Shown in pieces: positions 21,661 to 33,540 of a stretch of 64,000 nt of DNA. Each line of letters opens with the position of its first letter. Positions within the stretch are counted from its first letter, which is position 1. A model generated the notes under the pieces. The model had not been told where the DNA came from. It searched no databases and saw nothing but the letters and a program-made list of their open reading frames with translations. The translations under genes were made by a program, and so were the position numbers. The stretch covers positions 248,001 to 312,000 of the forward strand of contig JAVLRN010000003.1 of the NCBI GenBank assembly GCA_032821775.1. Direction: 5' to 3'. This DNA comes from Sanguinoderma infundibulare (Eukaryota; Basidiomycota; Agaricomycetes; Polyporales; Polyporaceae).

Positions 21661-23655
21661 TCACGGCTTCCGGGTCCGCGCCCTCAGCCTCGAGAACCTG
21701 CGCCGACCGTAAAACACAGCACCCGCGCAGAGCGCAGCGCCGGCGACACCTGCGACGACGCCAGCGGCAATGTCCCCGCCTTTCGAGCGGGAGCCGGTTG
21801 CCCCGTCCGGTGTCAGGCCCGCCCCCGTGAAGTCGATGAGGATCGCCTCCGTCGCGCGCAGCTGCACGCCACCCGAATCCGACAGCGAAACCTGCTCTGA
21901 GACGACACGCCCGCTCGGCGACGCGTTCGCCGTCTCCCAGCTCCGTCCTCCCCACGTGAGGTCCGACCGGTCGTCCGCGTGCTGCAGGACGATCCTCTGC
22001 GCGGTGAGGGTGCGTTTCTGGACTGTCTCGACGTCAGCTCCGGACCCGGCGAGGGTGAGGTTGAGCGTGACGGACGGGCGGTCGCCCTGACTGCTTGTCA
22101 GCCACGGCTGGAGGTTGACGAACGCCGCGCGCGCGAGTGCGCCGTTCTCGAACGCGGCGTACCCCGAGACGTACGTGTTGTTGACATCCAGCTCAGCAAG
22201 CTGAGCGGCGCCCGTCCTGCCGATGAACGTGTTGACGAGGAGGCCGCCGTAGTAGACGGGCAAGACGCGAGGGGGCGCGGGGGGGCTGACTGACGAGCCG
22301 TCATCCGCGGATCGGTTGAGCGCGACGGGTTGGAACTGCGAGGTTAGCGTGCAGAGTCACATCAGCGGCTAGACGGGCGAAACGAAGGGACGGCAATCAT
22401 GGTAACACGTACGAAGTTGTACTTGAACCCGACGCCTTCGTGGAAATACGCTTCCTTGATCCCGCGCGTCGCCGCTTGCAGCGTGTAGTCGACGACCCAC
22501 AGCGCCGCGCCCGCAGAGTCGCTGACGCCAGGGGCGCCGTGGCATGCGATGCTGTTCGTTTCGCTGGAGAAGCAGGTCAGAATCCGGCTAGCCACTATAT
22601 AATCCATGTGAAACGGAGAGTGCAGATACACGTAACGTACCCCAGTATGTAGTCCAGCCCGCGCGCGCGTGTCGCGTTGATATCGAGCTCGAACATTGAG
22701 AGGTTCCCGCGGATAGCCGCCTTGTTTAAGAACGAGTCGAGCGGCACGCTCCCGCCCTCGCAGAAGTGACCCGAGTAATGATGCTGAGAAATCCTGCCTC
22801 CAGTCCGTCAGCGCCGCCGCATCATAACACAGTTTCACGCACAAATGGAGATAAAGGAAGCTGGACGTACGTGGAGATCGCATGCCCGCCTGTGCTATTC
22901 AGAATCCCGAGACCGAACACTTCACGCGGCGTAAAGCCCTGATTCGCGAAAGCCCCGCCCTGGATGGTCACCGAGCCGTTCCTGCCACTAACTCCGAGCG
23001 CCCCAACGACCGCCGACGCGCTCGCCTCCCACTCCGAGACGTACTGTTGGACGGTGAAATTGCCCGGACGCAGTCCGTTGTGGGCGTACAAGTCGGGCTC
23101 GTTCCCGACCTCGATCTGGTCGAGGACGATTCCGGCCGCCTTCACCGCAGAGTCGCTGTAGGACCTCGCAATCGCCTTCGCCATGTTGACCGCGTTCGTC
23201 GCATTGTTCGCGCCCAGGTTCACGCCCCAGACCATGTGCGTGCCCTGCGGGAGATAGCGTGACAGCTTGTAGAAGTCGTCGCCGATGATGACGTGGGTGG
23301 CTTCGGGATACGGCGTGATTGAATCCGGTGTGGGGAAGACGTCCTCGTTCATCGTCTCTGTTGGCGACCAGAACGAGCGGTCCGCCGAGTTCGCGCCGAC
23401 ACGGATGCCCGGAGGCTGGCCCGTGAGCGCGGCATAGTTGGAGAGCGCGTTGTAGGTGAAATCGTTCCGGGCGTTAACTCCCGTCCAGTCGGGCCAGCGA
23501 TCGAGCTCGATGGAGAAGGAAAGCAGTGTCGGGGACAGCGGCTGTGCTTGCGGAGGCGGAGCAAGGGGGATGGCGACGTCCAGCGCCGAGACATGACTGG
23601 CCACCAAAGGAAGGACGAGGGAAGCCACCAGACGGCATGAGAATGGGCAGGGCAT
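21661..23655 (-). CDS. GH79 family glycosidase (beta-glucuronidase-like), left copy
   Basis: Four exons on the minus strand, 22871-23655, 22641-22793, 22413-22563 and 21661-22335, encode 587 residues. A signal peptide (about residues 1-24, ending SHVSA) is followed by the catalytic domain: FSIELDRWPDW, the acid/base candidate VGNEPDL (Glu186), QHHYSGHFC, and YFHEGVGF with the candidate nucleophile Glu355. A C-terminal beta-domain (VYYGGLL, GYAAFENGAL, LTWGGRSWET) leads to a membrane helix (AAGVVAGVAGAALCAGAVFY) with a basic tail. The protein is probably secreted and surface-tethered. GH79 enzymes remove (4-O-methyl)glucuronic acid from arabinogalactan or other glycans. Exons 1-3 have the same lengths (785, 153, 151) as the copy at 48344. 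A TATA-like ttatacc lies near 23690. Confidence 0.9.
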
Positions 23656-26400
23656 GACTGCTCCAGGAGGAGCGGCGTTAAAGCCGGTCTTATACCCTCG
23701 TCGATGGGCTTGCGACAATCAGACGACGGGGAGCAACGGGAGTAGCTCGGCGTCGGAGTCGTCTCTAGAACAGATATCGCATGCGATGGACGCGATCGCA
23801 CGTCAGGTTAGATCGAACCCTATCAAATTCAATTCATTCATCGCACCTCAGACACTGACGCATGCATCCGCGAGAGATCTTACTGGGCGTTCAAAAATAG
23901 CCAAGTCGACAGTTGCCTAACGGTGGCCAAAAATAACTAGGCCAGCATCACTCCCCCAAGTCGTTTCGATGAAGTTCCAGTCGGGGATGAGACAGTATGA
24001 TGCGGAGGCTTGACAAAGCAAGGGGTATGCATGCCGAGAAAGCATGTGCAAGGTTATCACAACGTTGCCTGCTTCGAAGAACTCAATCGGTGAACGCAGA
24101 TGCTAACACCGAAAATAACCCACCGGCGAAGGCGCAAACACTATACGGTGATGTCCATTGCAGGGTTCGTCTACACGCAGGGATGCCCAAATGGAGACTC
24201 GGCGAGCACGGCTGTCGCGCGCAACCAATATCAATGGCTCACGGGCCTCAGCCAGCTTACCACAAACGAGGACTGACGCGCACAGCCCATCGAAAGGCGC
24301 AATTCACAACAGCCCAGCGAATTAAATTTCCGTCGTCGCACCGATGATTGGGGCAGCCATCATCTCTACGTAATCTGTTCCATGAAGTCGAAGCACGATC
24401 ACGCAAATTGACTCACCGAAAAGCTCTATCCCTCATCCTGAACTAAGCCTCGGACCTCCGATGTACAAACAGCGAGCTGCCCTGATGGACCCCGTTCGTC
24501 CATAGGCCAAACTAGGCAGGTTGCTTACGCCACGACCGACTAGCACCCAAGCGTGGTTTCCACTTCCCATGATGCGCCGCAAGGAAACAGATGTTGTGGA
24601 GAAAATCAGTGTTCTTGGCAGATTTCAATCCGTTCCTGCGTGCGGGACGTCAGTGCGATGCGATGCTAGTATCTTGCTATCAAGCATGGTGGCTATTTCA
24701 GATGAATGCTCACCCAGTTGCGGACTCGGGAATACGTAGGCATCACCCCGATTACGGCTAGCAACCGATATTGGAACGATCCTTCCGAAACCGCTGCGGA
24801 TGGGCCCTCTGCAAGAAAACTCGTTCAGGTCGGCTATACAGCTGACGTCGATGGGAGCCACAGACACTCCGGTGCCCTGGCCCTAGTTCCCAGCGGGGTG
24901 CCGCGTCGACGTCGATGGGAACCCGATCTGGCAGTTGGATACTCCAATGGAGTACCCAGAGCGGTCACTGCGGGGCCCGGCTGGGACGTGCGGCCAGGGC
25001 ACCGGATTCGAGATGAGACGTGATCACTAAGCTATCTAATCCTGCGGAAGATCAATGCACTAAGTAAGGCGTTGAGTTCGAGAGGGATGTTCACCTTTCT
25101 GCGCCCACATTTAGCCGCTGGCAGAGCAGGGTTACGAGCGGAAGCGCAACTCGGCCGACCGATTCAGAACGGCAAAAATCCGGTATTCTAGATAAAATCA
25201 GATCCTGCTTTCATCCCCGAGGATCAGCGTTGAAGGGTTGCAGGGAGAACCCTTGATTCCCTCCGGCATCAGAACTACCCTTCAAACTGGATGGAGACAG
25301 AAGACGGGAAGGGTCTGCGACAATATGCTAGCGCAATCCATACAGCTACGTCGGGAAGTCATCCCTCTCCCGACCCTGCTGTCTTGTGAGGACAGGTATG
25401 TAATTTATGTCCGTTGGACGTGCATGCTCAAAGAGTGCACCGGGATGGACTATATGAGCGTAGGATGGGGAGGAAACATGGAACCAGCACCAAATAGAAC
25501 CACTGCACGTTCCCCGCTTGCTAACTGGTGAGTTCTCCTTCAAGCCCCAGCCTTACAGAAAATGCTCATGCTTGTGGTCGACGGGGGTGGCCATGAGCGA
25601 AATGAAACGCACTGAAACGCAACGACGGCAGCAAATCCATACCCGAAGGTAGCGAGGATGCGGATAAGTAGGTGAATATTGAACATCCGGGTGAAGCACC
25701 GAACTGTAAGCCTGTGAAGACGGCGTCGGAAACGGGCATATAATGTGGTGTGATTGACGTTAAGAGGACGCACCCTATTCATCTCCTCTCCATACTCTCC
25801 CACCGCGTCCCGCGCTTGCAGAGCTTCTGGCACATGGTCCCAGCGCCGACGACCGTTTCGAAGGCAACATACCCCTGCATTTTTGCATCCACCAGAGGTC
25901 GAGTTTGATGCGAGACTGTTCTCGCCACTGAGTTCGGAGAGCATTCTTGCACGAAGGAAGTCCATAACATAATGCAGATAAGCATGAAGACTGGTAAGGA
26001 GGAACAATGGAATTGTGGAATGTAGTGCGGTTGAAGGAGAAGAGCAACCCAGTAACGCCATGGCTGCTGCACTAGCCCGGGCAAAACCGGAAGGTGATCA
26101 TGAGCGTCTGTATTACTTGATCCAGAAGTTCAGAGCCCTCACTCACGCTCAACCCTTATTGACAACCATCGAATAGTTACACCTGGGGACATGAATCCAT
26201 ATGTAAGTGCACATTTTTCTGTTGACCGTAAGCTACAGTAGTACTCACTGCTTGCGCAAGAAGTACTGATAGACGGAATGACTCCACTAATGCTGGCACT
26301 GGGCCCGGATGGCCGATTGTGACGCAGAACCATCCTGTGAGTTTCGGGTAAGTGAATAGGACAGAGGGGGGAGATTTTTATTTATCAACGCTTCAGTTTC
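23656..26400. other. Gene-poor stretch
   Basis: About 2.7 kb with no convincing coding region. The first 60 bp hold the GH79 promoter. Frames elsewhere are short and carry no recognised motif; no obvious terminal repeats or transposase signature were seen. Confidence 0.45.
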
Positions 26401-27258
26401 CTCGCATGGAAACCCCAACGCTCGAATGTCTACCCCCAGAACTTGATTGCATCGCCCCTCATCTCTATGATGATCCTCCGCCACGTCCAATTACCTCTTC
26501 ATGCCACCATCAAAATACTCTGCCAAATCAAGGATTCAGCCGTGAGCCCCACCACCATGAGCTACAGCTCATTCATCCCCCCCGAGGACCTGTCCACTCT
26601 CCCCATCCTCCACCATGCGACCTTCACCTGCCTCCGCCGCGAGTCCTTCCTATGCTCGGAGCCCAGCAGCGGCATGCTCGAAGTTGCGATCGAGTCCGAC
26701 AACCACGACGACGAGCTCACGTTCAACCAGGACCGCCAGCTCTTCGACATGTGCCACCTGCTCGCCTGCGCGCTGATCACCCACCTGTCGCTCATCTCCG
26801 AGAGCCTGAATTTGCCCTTAATGGCGACCGCATTCGCAACGTTCCCGGTGCTCTCCATCCTCGAGTTCACCGCCGTCCAGATGAATGACGGGAAGTGCGC
26901 GGACTGGCAGCTTGCCGCCCTAATGTCCCCACTCGTCCTGCCCCACTCAACAAGGGTGCATGGCGGTCCGGGGATAGAATCAGATGAAGAGTTGAGGGAA
27001 GGCCTGCCTCTGCGGTACCTGCGGGTTCTGCGATTCAACGCTCTGCCTCACGGCCCCGGTGGCGTTCTAAGCATCATCGCTGGGTGTGTCTACACGCGTC
27101 AGGCATTGGGGGCTGCACGTCTGGCGGAGCTCTACGTCGCGACGTACGGATGCGAGACAGAAGGCCTCAGCGACGACGAGGCGTGGCGGGACGACGAATC
27201 GCTGGAAATCCTGGAGACGTATGTTGATGGACCGGTGGTGTACGAGGATTGTGAATGA
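26401..27258 (+). pseudogene. F-box/LRR-like protein, N-terminally truncated
   Basis: A frame at 26443-27258 (271 codons) reads LPLHATIKILCQIK, LPILHHATFTCLRRESFLC, ITHLSLISESLNLP and FPVLSILEFT, and ends DGPVVYEDCE. Such leucine-rich proteins in these fungi normally follow an F-box, but none is visible upstream. The preceding segment (METPTLECLPPEL, 26409 onward) is in a different frame. The LRR part is open and could be expressed from an internal ATG, but I judge it more likely a decayed family member. The family assignment is by style of repeats rather than a diagnostic motif. Confidence 0.45.
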
Positions 27259-27818
27259 CCTGTTCCACTATATCCTAGGCGGTTTGAGTTGACATCATGA
27301 GGGGCGAGCACAAACCATCTTATGCTGTGCATCGCTGAGTATCCCTGTGTAGTTAGGATGGATTGACCTCACCCAGCCGCGATCGGCACCACAAAACACA
27401 TCCTCCAGTGCCATCGACATGTAGATGTATGTCCTTATTTGGGTGTCCATTCCAAGTCGCCGTGGCTTCCTTGAATCAGTCTCCCGATGCATTTACAAAA
27501 TTATATTCATTGATATGCATTGAACTTGAAGGTGAAGGGCCACCTCGTGTTGCCATCCAATCAGAGCAAAAGACCCTAAGCAACAGCCGAATATCTTCGG
27601 AGCAATGCAATGAGAAGCCTGATGGAGAGCGTGGATAAAAAGTGCACTGGTATCATGCATGATGGCTTGCTAATAAGTACGGCTGTGCGCGACAAAGGCA
27701 AAATTAAATAGTCCACTCTCTTCAAGCAGAGCAGTAATTACTCGGAACCAACTTGAATGCGTGAAGTTGCACAGAGTCGAAGGGGAGGGCGGGGGGCAAA
27801 AACATACCCAACATAACA

Positions 27819-27902
27819 GGGCCTGGCCGGGAATTGAACCCGGGACCTCCTCCAAATGCTATTCAGCCCTAAGAAGGAATCATACTACTAGACCACCAGG
27901 CC
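27819..27902 (-). tRNA. tRNA-Pro (AGG) with intron
   Basis: An 84-nt gene on the minus strand. The acceptor stem is GGCCTGG/CCAGGCC with discriminator C. The anticodon loop reads TTAGGG with anticodon AGG, the anticodon stem is CCTTC/GGAGG, and an intron of about 12 nt (ctgaatagcatt) follows the position after the anticodon. The T arm contains GGTTCAATTCC. A flank motif tatatttggac..cctat precedes it on its own strand, as in the other two copies. Confidence 0.92.
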
Positions 27903-29194
27903 ATGGAAAGACCGCAGCGGTCTCCGATCATAGGATGAGTGGAAATGTCCAAATATAGCAATTGAAGCGCTCATTGCAACGACGCGGCGCAGCAGGGCGT
28001 GCGCAGCCGCGTTTTCGACAGTTCTCTCTCCCACTGCGCATTCATGTCCTGACTACATGCCTTTTCGCGAGGTCTGGCGTCGTATTTCCAGAGGCCATCC
28101 ACACCCATTCGTGCCGCACTGCCAGCTGAGCAAGCTGCCAGTCATCGTGTTTTCCGGCGGGCCACCTGGACTGAGAGAGCCTCTCGACAACGGCAAGACT
28201 GGTGGTCCTTGGACTTATCCGATGCCCAGCACTGTCCGCCTCCGTCTCTAGGTTCGAACCCGACCGGACTCAGGTCCCGGAACGGGTGAACAAATGTGTA
28301 CTTGCGGTGTCATCGGACGGCCGGGTGCGTGATGCGTCCGTCCTTCGGAGGCGTTTCTCGGGTGTCCCATATTCAGATCCTGTCCGCATCTGGCTCTAGT
28401 GCCGACTTGGGGTTCGAGCGACACCTTATGTGACATGCAGTGCTCTTCGCCTATTTCTGAGTCGCAAAAGCGTCAAGTCACATCCGAGTTTTCGCCGTCG
28501 GACGATCTTCGCGGGCTGGTAGTATACGGTAGCGAGTCGACATCACCGAGTGGTAGTGCTAGTGGCCGGCGTACAGTACCAAGTATCGTCTGGGCACCCT
28601 GAACTCGACGACACTGTTACAAAGTACCTTTGGATTCGGATAGTAGCAGAATGCCATTCGCTGTCGGCCCACTATGTGAATGTGAGGGTCGGAAGCGTGC
28701 GGTGTGCAGCGTGCTCAGAGCACACAAGCAATATTAAGCGGGACACAGGCACAAACTTCGTGTACACGGTGCTAATTCGGCACCGCACTTAAAATAAACC
28801 ATCAACGCGACTTGAATTGGCGAACGTGACTTAACCCTCTAACGTTGCACCGTAATCGAACTCGACTCCCTCATCTCAACCGCACCCCGGCTGGAATTAA
28901 ACTTCCAGATATTATATATATTTGATAACGGCAACGACAATGATGACGATGTAGGGAGCGGCCTGGGTTCTGCTTAAAGCGAAGTCCCTTGTAACCGAGT
29001 CCTAAGCCTGGTAAACGACGACATTAAGGGGTGATAAAATTCAACAACAGCCCAAAGCGAATGTATGTACTACTGAATGTGTATGTTCTACTTATGGCCC
29101 GGTGTTTTTAGCTGATGAGTAGCAATATGTATGCGAGAGGGACCGAAGAGCGTTAAGCCTTTCCTACTGTCTGTAGTGTCCGTCCGGTTCAAGC
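27903..29194. other. Duplicated non-coding block between tRNA-Pro and laccase
   Basis: The inverted counterpart is at about 60690-61825. A short frame (MPFREVWRRISRGHPHPF.., 28057-28251) is conserved in the right arm as MPFRKVSRRISRGHPHPF.. (61477-61671). I cannot tell whether it is translated or merely inherited. No other gene is recognised. Confidence 0.5.
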
Positions 29195-29823
29195 TCAGAT
29201 CTCGGCAAGGGTCCTGCGACGCTTCGCGAGACCCGAGGGGTACGCCGAGGCGTAGATCGGGCAGAGGTCCTCCCAAGCACCTAAAGCAACAGAATGCGTC
29301 AGGGCTGCAAAAACAAAAAAAAAGCGCACGGTAGCGAGGAGACTCACTCGAAGGGGTGGTGGAAGCGGAGACATCCGCAGAGTCCTCTGCAAAGACGATC
29401 GCGAAGCCGGCCTCCAAGTGGAAGTCGATGTGGCAGTGGAGGAACCACGGGCCGGGGTTGTCCGTCGTGAAGCGGATCGTGACGTTGTCGCCCGCGGTGC
29501 CGGTGCTGACGACGTCGCGTTGGGGCGGGTTAGCGTAGTTGTAGGTTGTCTCGCCCGCGCCGCGGACGACGTAGAACGTGTGGCCGTGGAGGTAAATTAT
29601 CCGGACGTAGGTCCAAAGCATGAGGAACACGAACCATGTTGCCTGTAATAAGGGGCCCGGGGACGACACCGTCCACCACGACAGCGGCGCGAGTGTAGCC
29701 ATCGGGAGATATGTCAGCGTTGGAAATGGTCAAGTCGGCGACGGGACCAATTGCACCAGCGACGAGGTGAGCGTAAGAAAGGCTGAGTGCAACGAGGGCG
29801 GCGGAGGAAGTCGACCTGCTCAT
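29195..29823 (-). pseudogene. Laccase pseudogene with 1.2-kb internal deletion
   Basis: On the minus strand exon 1 ([28 protein letters not shown], start 29823) is followed by the first part of intron 1, up to ccggataatttacc. That runs directly into tccacggccacacg of the last large exon. Relative to the intact copy (58851-60686), bases equivalent to 59084-60292 are missing. The copper motifs HWHG, HSH and the first part of HPFHLHGH are gone. [14 protein letters not shown] and the last exon (ending RTLAEI) remain. With no acceptor for intron 1 and most copper ligands lost, it cannot make a laccase. The promoter TATA box is retained near 29915-29922. Confidence 0.93.
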
Positions 29824-32800
29824 TCTGTAACAAAGAGCGGAAGGAAGAGAAGTGGGAAAAAAAGGCCAAAACACCGAGCTGAGTTGTTGGGGGTGAGCAA
29901 ACGCATCTCGAGGATTTTATATCGCTCTCGTTGGACGGGCGGCGTAGATGCATCATCCAGGCGCCGAGTCGGTCCCGCAAAGGAGATCAGTGAGCGTGCT
30001 CGAGTATCTTCTCGGCCGTCGCGTATGTCCTCCGACGGCTTCGGTAGATGTCGAGGGCGAGCAAAAATCGCGCGGACATCGGGTCAGCGCAGCATCGGTT
30101 AGCGTATTTGCAAGGCACGAAGACTGCGGTCTCCTCGGGGACTCGTCTCGCATATTAACTTCCATTAAAGCCGGTCTCAGGAACGGATGAGAGCTGCCAC
30201 CTCAGAGGACTAGAACTTCAATCCTCGACCAGGTAGTGCCTGTGAGGAAGAATAGCAGCAAGAACTCGATTGTTGAACATGATAAAGCGGCCGTCCGAGT
30301 GCATTTCCCCACCTACGCGGATGGGGGGTTCCGGTACATGGCCGGGTACGAACGAGGGATTGTTAACGCGTTGACGACGCGGATCAGAGGGCTCGGGGCC
30401 GACGGGGAAATTTACAAAATAGAGGTTGCTTCAGGTGATGCATAGAAGACACGGAGACGACATACGCGCAATGGGATCAATGACACCAGTCTGCTTCAGC
30501 TGACGATTCCGCTGCGACCTTTGGTGCTGTAGCCTGGGGACGCAGAATGTTGGCCTGATTGGGTGGCAAAGAGGGACGCAGTGGGGCAAAACGCGTCGTA
30601 CGAATTTGTTCGGTCCCGGCATTGAGAAACGAAGCGAAGGAGTTCCATGTAGGCGGTCGGAAGGACGGTGGACATGGAGACGAGAGCGAGATGCTGCCGA
30701 TGCGACGCACATCCGAAGCAGGCGCTTCTGACTGCGCTTTGATCATTCCCAGGCGCCTATGAGCTTCACCCCGACATGCCTCGTTCCTCACTTCATGGTT
30801 GATCCTTTATCAGCCCAGGTTCCTGGATACATAGTAACATACGCAACATCGCGCGCAGAATCGTACTCGGCGCAAAAACTGCGATCTCGAGCACACGCCG
30901 CAGTCGGAGTCCAAGTTCAACGCAGAGTCTTCTGTCTGTCTCCTCGTACTTGTTTACGGTCTGTATGTCTCTCCAACTTGGGCGCAAGACATTTGCGAAA
31001 CTATGGTCCATAACTTCTACGACAAGTCATCGTCGTCGGGCGAACGGCATGCTAGTTACATCCCCTCTGCCACCCCGCCTCACCCGGTTGCGATTTCTCG
31101 AGCTCCAACGAGCCGCGAAGGTGCTCAATGAAAAGAACGCACGCCCCGCCTTGGACTTCGCCACGCGATTTGCGTACCTTGGACCAGGTTACGTCTTCAC
31201 ATCCTATAGGTGCTCATGAAAACTTCCTGTTCCGGTGACCGATCCTCTGTTTACTTGACGGAGATCTTCGTATGACCAAGCCTTGCATGTTCCTGTAATC
31301 CTCTTCCGGGTCTGCGTCGGCCTCCGTGTTCTCACAATCTACTGAGCCCATCTCCAATAATTCGTCAGACTATCTGTCCGTTGCCCCCCACAAATTTCGA
31401 ATGTCCTTCAAGTTCTTGACGCGACGAACAATGGAACGGGGAGGACTGGGCTCCAACGGGTACCAGCCTGGTCTCCCGGTCTCCCGGCGTACCTTGCAAT
31501 GCCTTGCCTTGCCTGCGTATCGTCATGTCCGTCCTCTCCGTGGCATCGCCATCTTTCATAATGACTCAAGGAAGACGGTCCCAACAGGTAAGTCGTACGT
31601 CCGGATCGTCCTGCGCAGAATCCTGATGGTTCAAATACTGTTACATAATAGGTCGCTGCGGATGATTGCTCCCGCGGACAGCCTTTGGCGAACCAAGTGA
31701 AGCCGATCCTCGGTTGCTCAGCACAAACGCCCATGGGCAGCTAAGCTCACCTCTCGTCGGCCACTGACGTTAGATTTGTCTAAGACCGTTCGTCCTCTCC
31801 CTCAACAGCCACACGATGGATGCCGAAATGCAAACAATCCACAGTCGACGTCGTGGAGCACATCGGCAGCCGAAAGCAAGGAAAAATGGCTTGCGTCCAT
31901 TTGGCGCAATTCTCGGTCCGCCACTAGCTGGACGACAGACCACGATCCAGCGTGGTCGGGCCTGGCGCGATCCTGCGATTCTCGTCCGGCAAACGTTCGT
32001 ACACGACTGCGTTCCCCATGATGGTTGCAACACCGATGACTACGCTGCCCTGCAAGCTGTGGCTGATGCGACTTGACCACGTCGGATGGTATGTCGTTCG
32101 CCACGCTGAGCGATGTTTGCTGACATGTGTTGTGGAGGATGGGATCAATTACTAGCGACAATTGGAACTGTGCATATCGTCTTTTGCACGTCGGCCGTGA
32201 GCTGCCGTGAGCCAGAGACTGCCACAGATCGTCAGCGCAGCTCGGTGCCTTATCTAAGATTGGAGTTCCGCCTCGTGGGAGGCTGCCATGCGACTGTCGG
32301 ACTTAGAAGTTACGGTACTTCATGGGTGGATGGTGTATGTAAGTATTGTGGATTCCGTGAAGTCAGCAACTTCTTGAAGCACTGCGCGCGCGATGGATGG
32401 CTCAGAGCGGCATTGCCTCGAGCGTCACCATGACTGCAAACGATCCGCATCCCCCGTTCTGTGAGCAACGGCTTTCCTCGCTGGTACATGTCGATGACCT
32501 TCGATGACCTCAATCTCGGTTAAAGGTATCTGCCTTAGTAATCGGGCCAGTCTTTTACCGGACTGAGAGTGCCATCCGACAACAGTCTACCCCTCATGGT
32601 CGACCCACAAGGTGTCCGCACGGTAATGAACGGTTTCCATACTCAGTCACAGCAAGGCACTTGAACCATGGCCGCTTGGTTCGTGGTCTCCGGCTGGTGT
32701 GTCCGCAGTGCGATGTGCGACGAGCGCGTCCTCCATCTCAAGGTCCCGCGCAGCAAGCACTGCTGCGAGTTCCTCGCGCTAGCTCCGCGCTTTGGGTGGC

Positions 32801-33160
32801 CGCCTGAGTCAACCGATTCCCGGTCGTTGGGCGAGAAGGAGGAGCGACGGAGCGCCAGGCACACGAACCGATTCGCTCGCGCATGAGCCTCAATCCTGGT
32901 CTCATAGTCTCATCGGTAAAAAATCCCTCAGCGCGACTTGTGCGTGACCAACTGCGGTTCGCGCGACGATCGCGCCGTCCACTTTGGCCTGCTACGGCGC
33001 GCACAGCCATTTTGTCATCGCGCGCGGGTAAACGAAGTCGCGTCCTGACGGATCCGAGCCCTATAAGTTTCAGCCAAGAGGCTCTGCAGACTCTACCAAC
33101 AACAAAACCTCCACTGCCTCTTTCCTTAGCACGTTCACATTCTCCCTCCCCACCAACGAC
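29824..33160. other. Duplicated laccase upstream region and unique spacer
   Basis: Up to about 32285 this is the left-arm sequence matched in the right arm. It holds frames conserved between arms but of unknown status: 30236-30445, 31081-31219 (VLNEKNARPALDFATRFAYL..) and, on the minus strand, 31560-31734 (MGVCAEQPRIGFTWF..). Beyond 32285 no gene is recognised until the small secreted protein; a TATA-like ctataag lies at 33060-33066. Confidence 0.45.
30236..30445 (+). other. Short reading frame shared by both duplication arms
   Basis: A 69-codon frame begins MPVRKNSSKNSIVEHDKAAV and ends IYKIEVASGDA. The inverted copy (58222-58431, minus) begins MPVRKNSGKNSIVEHDKAAV and ends IYKIEVTSGDA, the same length, with compensating frame changes in the middle. 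A CAG lies just before it, so it could be a 3' exon of a gene divergent from the laccase. An upstream candidate exon (VLEYLL..SVFARHEDCGLL) is also shared. Function unknown. Confidence 0.35.
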
Positions 33161-33540
33161 ATGCAGTTCAACACCCTTTTGTCCATCGTGGGCTTCGCCG
33201 CTCTCGCGTTCGCCGCTGTTCGTCGCCATCATCCTCGACGCTCGCGCTGCCTTTGCTAATTTGTGCCTTTCCAGCCCCAAGAGGCCTCGGACGCTGCCCA
33301 GCCCAGCCTCACCACCCACTTCACGACCGATACGTTCACGGCGACGCAGGTGTTCCAGACCATCCTCCCGGGTGAGTACACCATGCTTCGCTCCGCGCGC
33401 GTCGCGCACTGTCCCTAACGTGACACATTCTTCGCCTCGCAGAGCCCCCTTACATCTCGACCTTCACCGACGTCACGACCTGGACCGTCGCGCATACGGT
33501 CACTCGCGCTGTCCCCTCCGGCGCCGCTCCCCCTTCGTAA
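33161..33540 (+). CDS. Small secreted Thr-rich protein, 83 aa
   Basis: Three exons, 33161-33217, 33275-33371 and 33443-33540, join in frame (introns of 57 and 71 nt; donors GTTCGT and GTGAGT, acceptors CAG). Residues 1-19 (MQFNTLLSIVGFAALAFAA) are a clear signal peptide. The mature part begins PQEASDAAQ and is rich in Thr (HFTTDTFTATQVFQT, STFTDVTTWTVAHTVT), with no cysteine. Start choice: first ATG, about 95 bp after a TATA-like ctataag at 33060-33066. It resembles the many orphan small secreted proteins of basidiomycetes. There is no membrane anchor and the function is unknown. It lies just outside the duplicated arm. Confidence 0.65.

Larger units (their letters stand above)
27298..32285. 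repeat. Left arm of inverted segmental duplication
   Basis: The reverse complement of this segment recurs at about 55860-62428. It carries, in order, a tRNA-Pro (minus), a 28.0-28.6 kb block, a deleted laccase (minus), and the 30.0-32.3 kb block. Matching anchors include gcacaaaccatcttatgctg near 27310 and its complement near 62400, and ctccaatcttagataaggca near 55895 and its complement near 32255. The left arm is shorter because it lacks 1.2 kb of laccase and about 0.65 kb of other sequence present in the right arm. Confidence 0.9.

Noticed and set aside
23656..26400. Possible transposon in the gene-poor stretch
   Set aside because: No terminal inverted or direct repeats, transposase or reverse-transcriptase motifs seen by eye.
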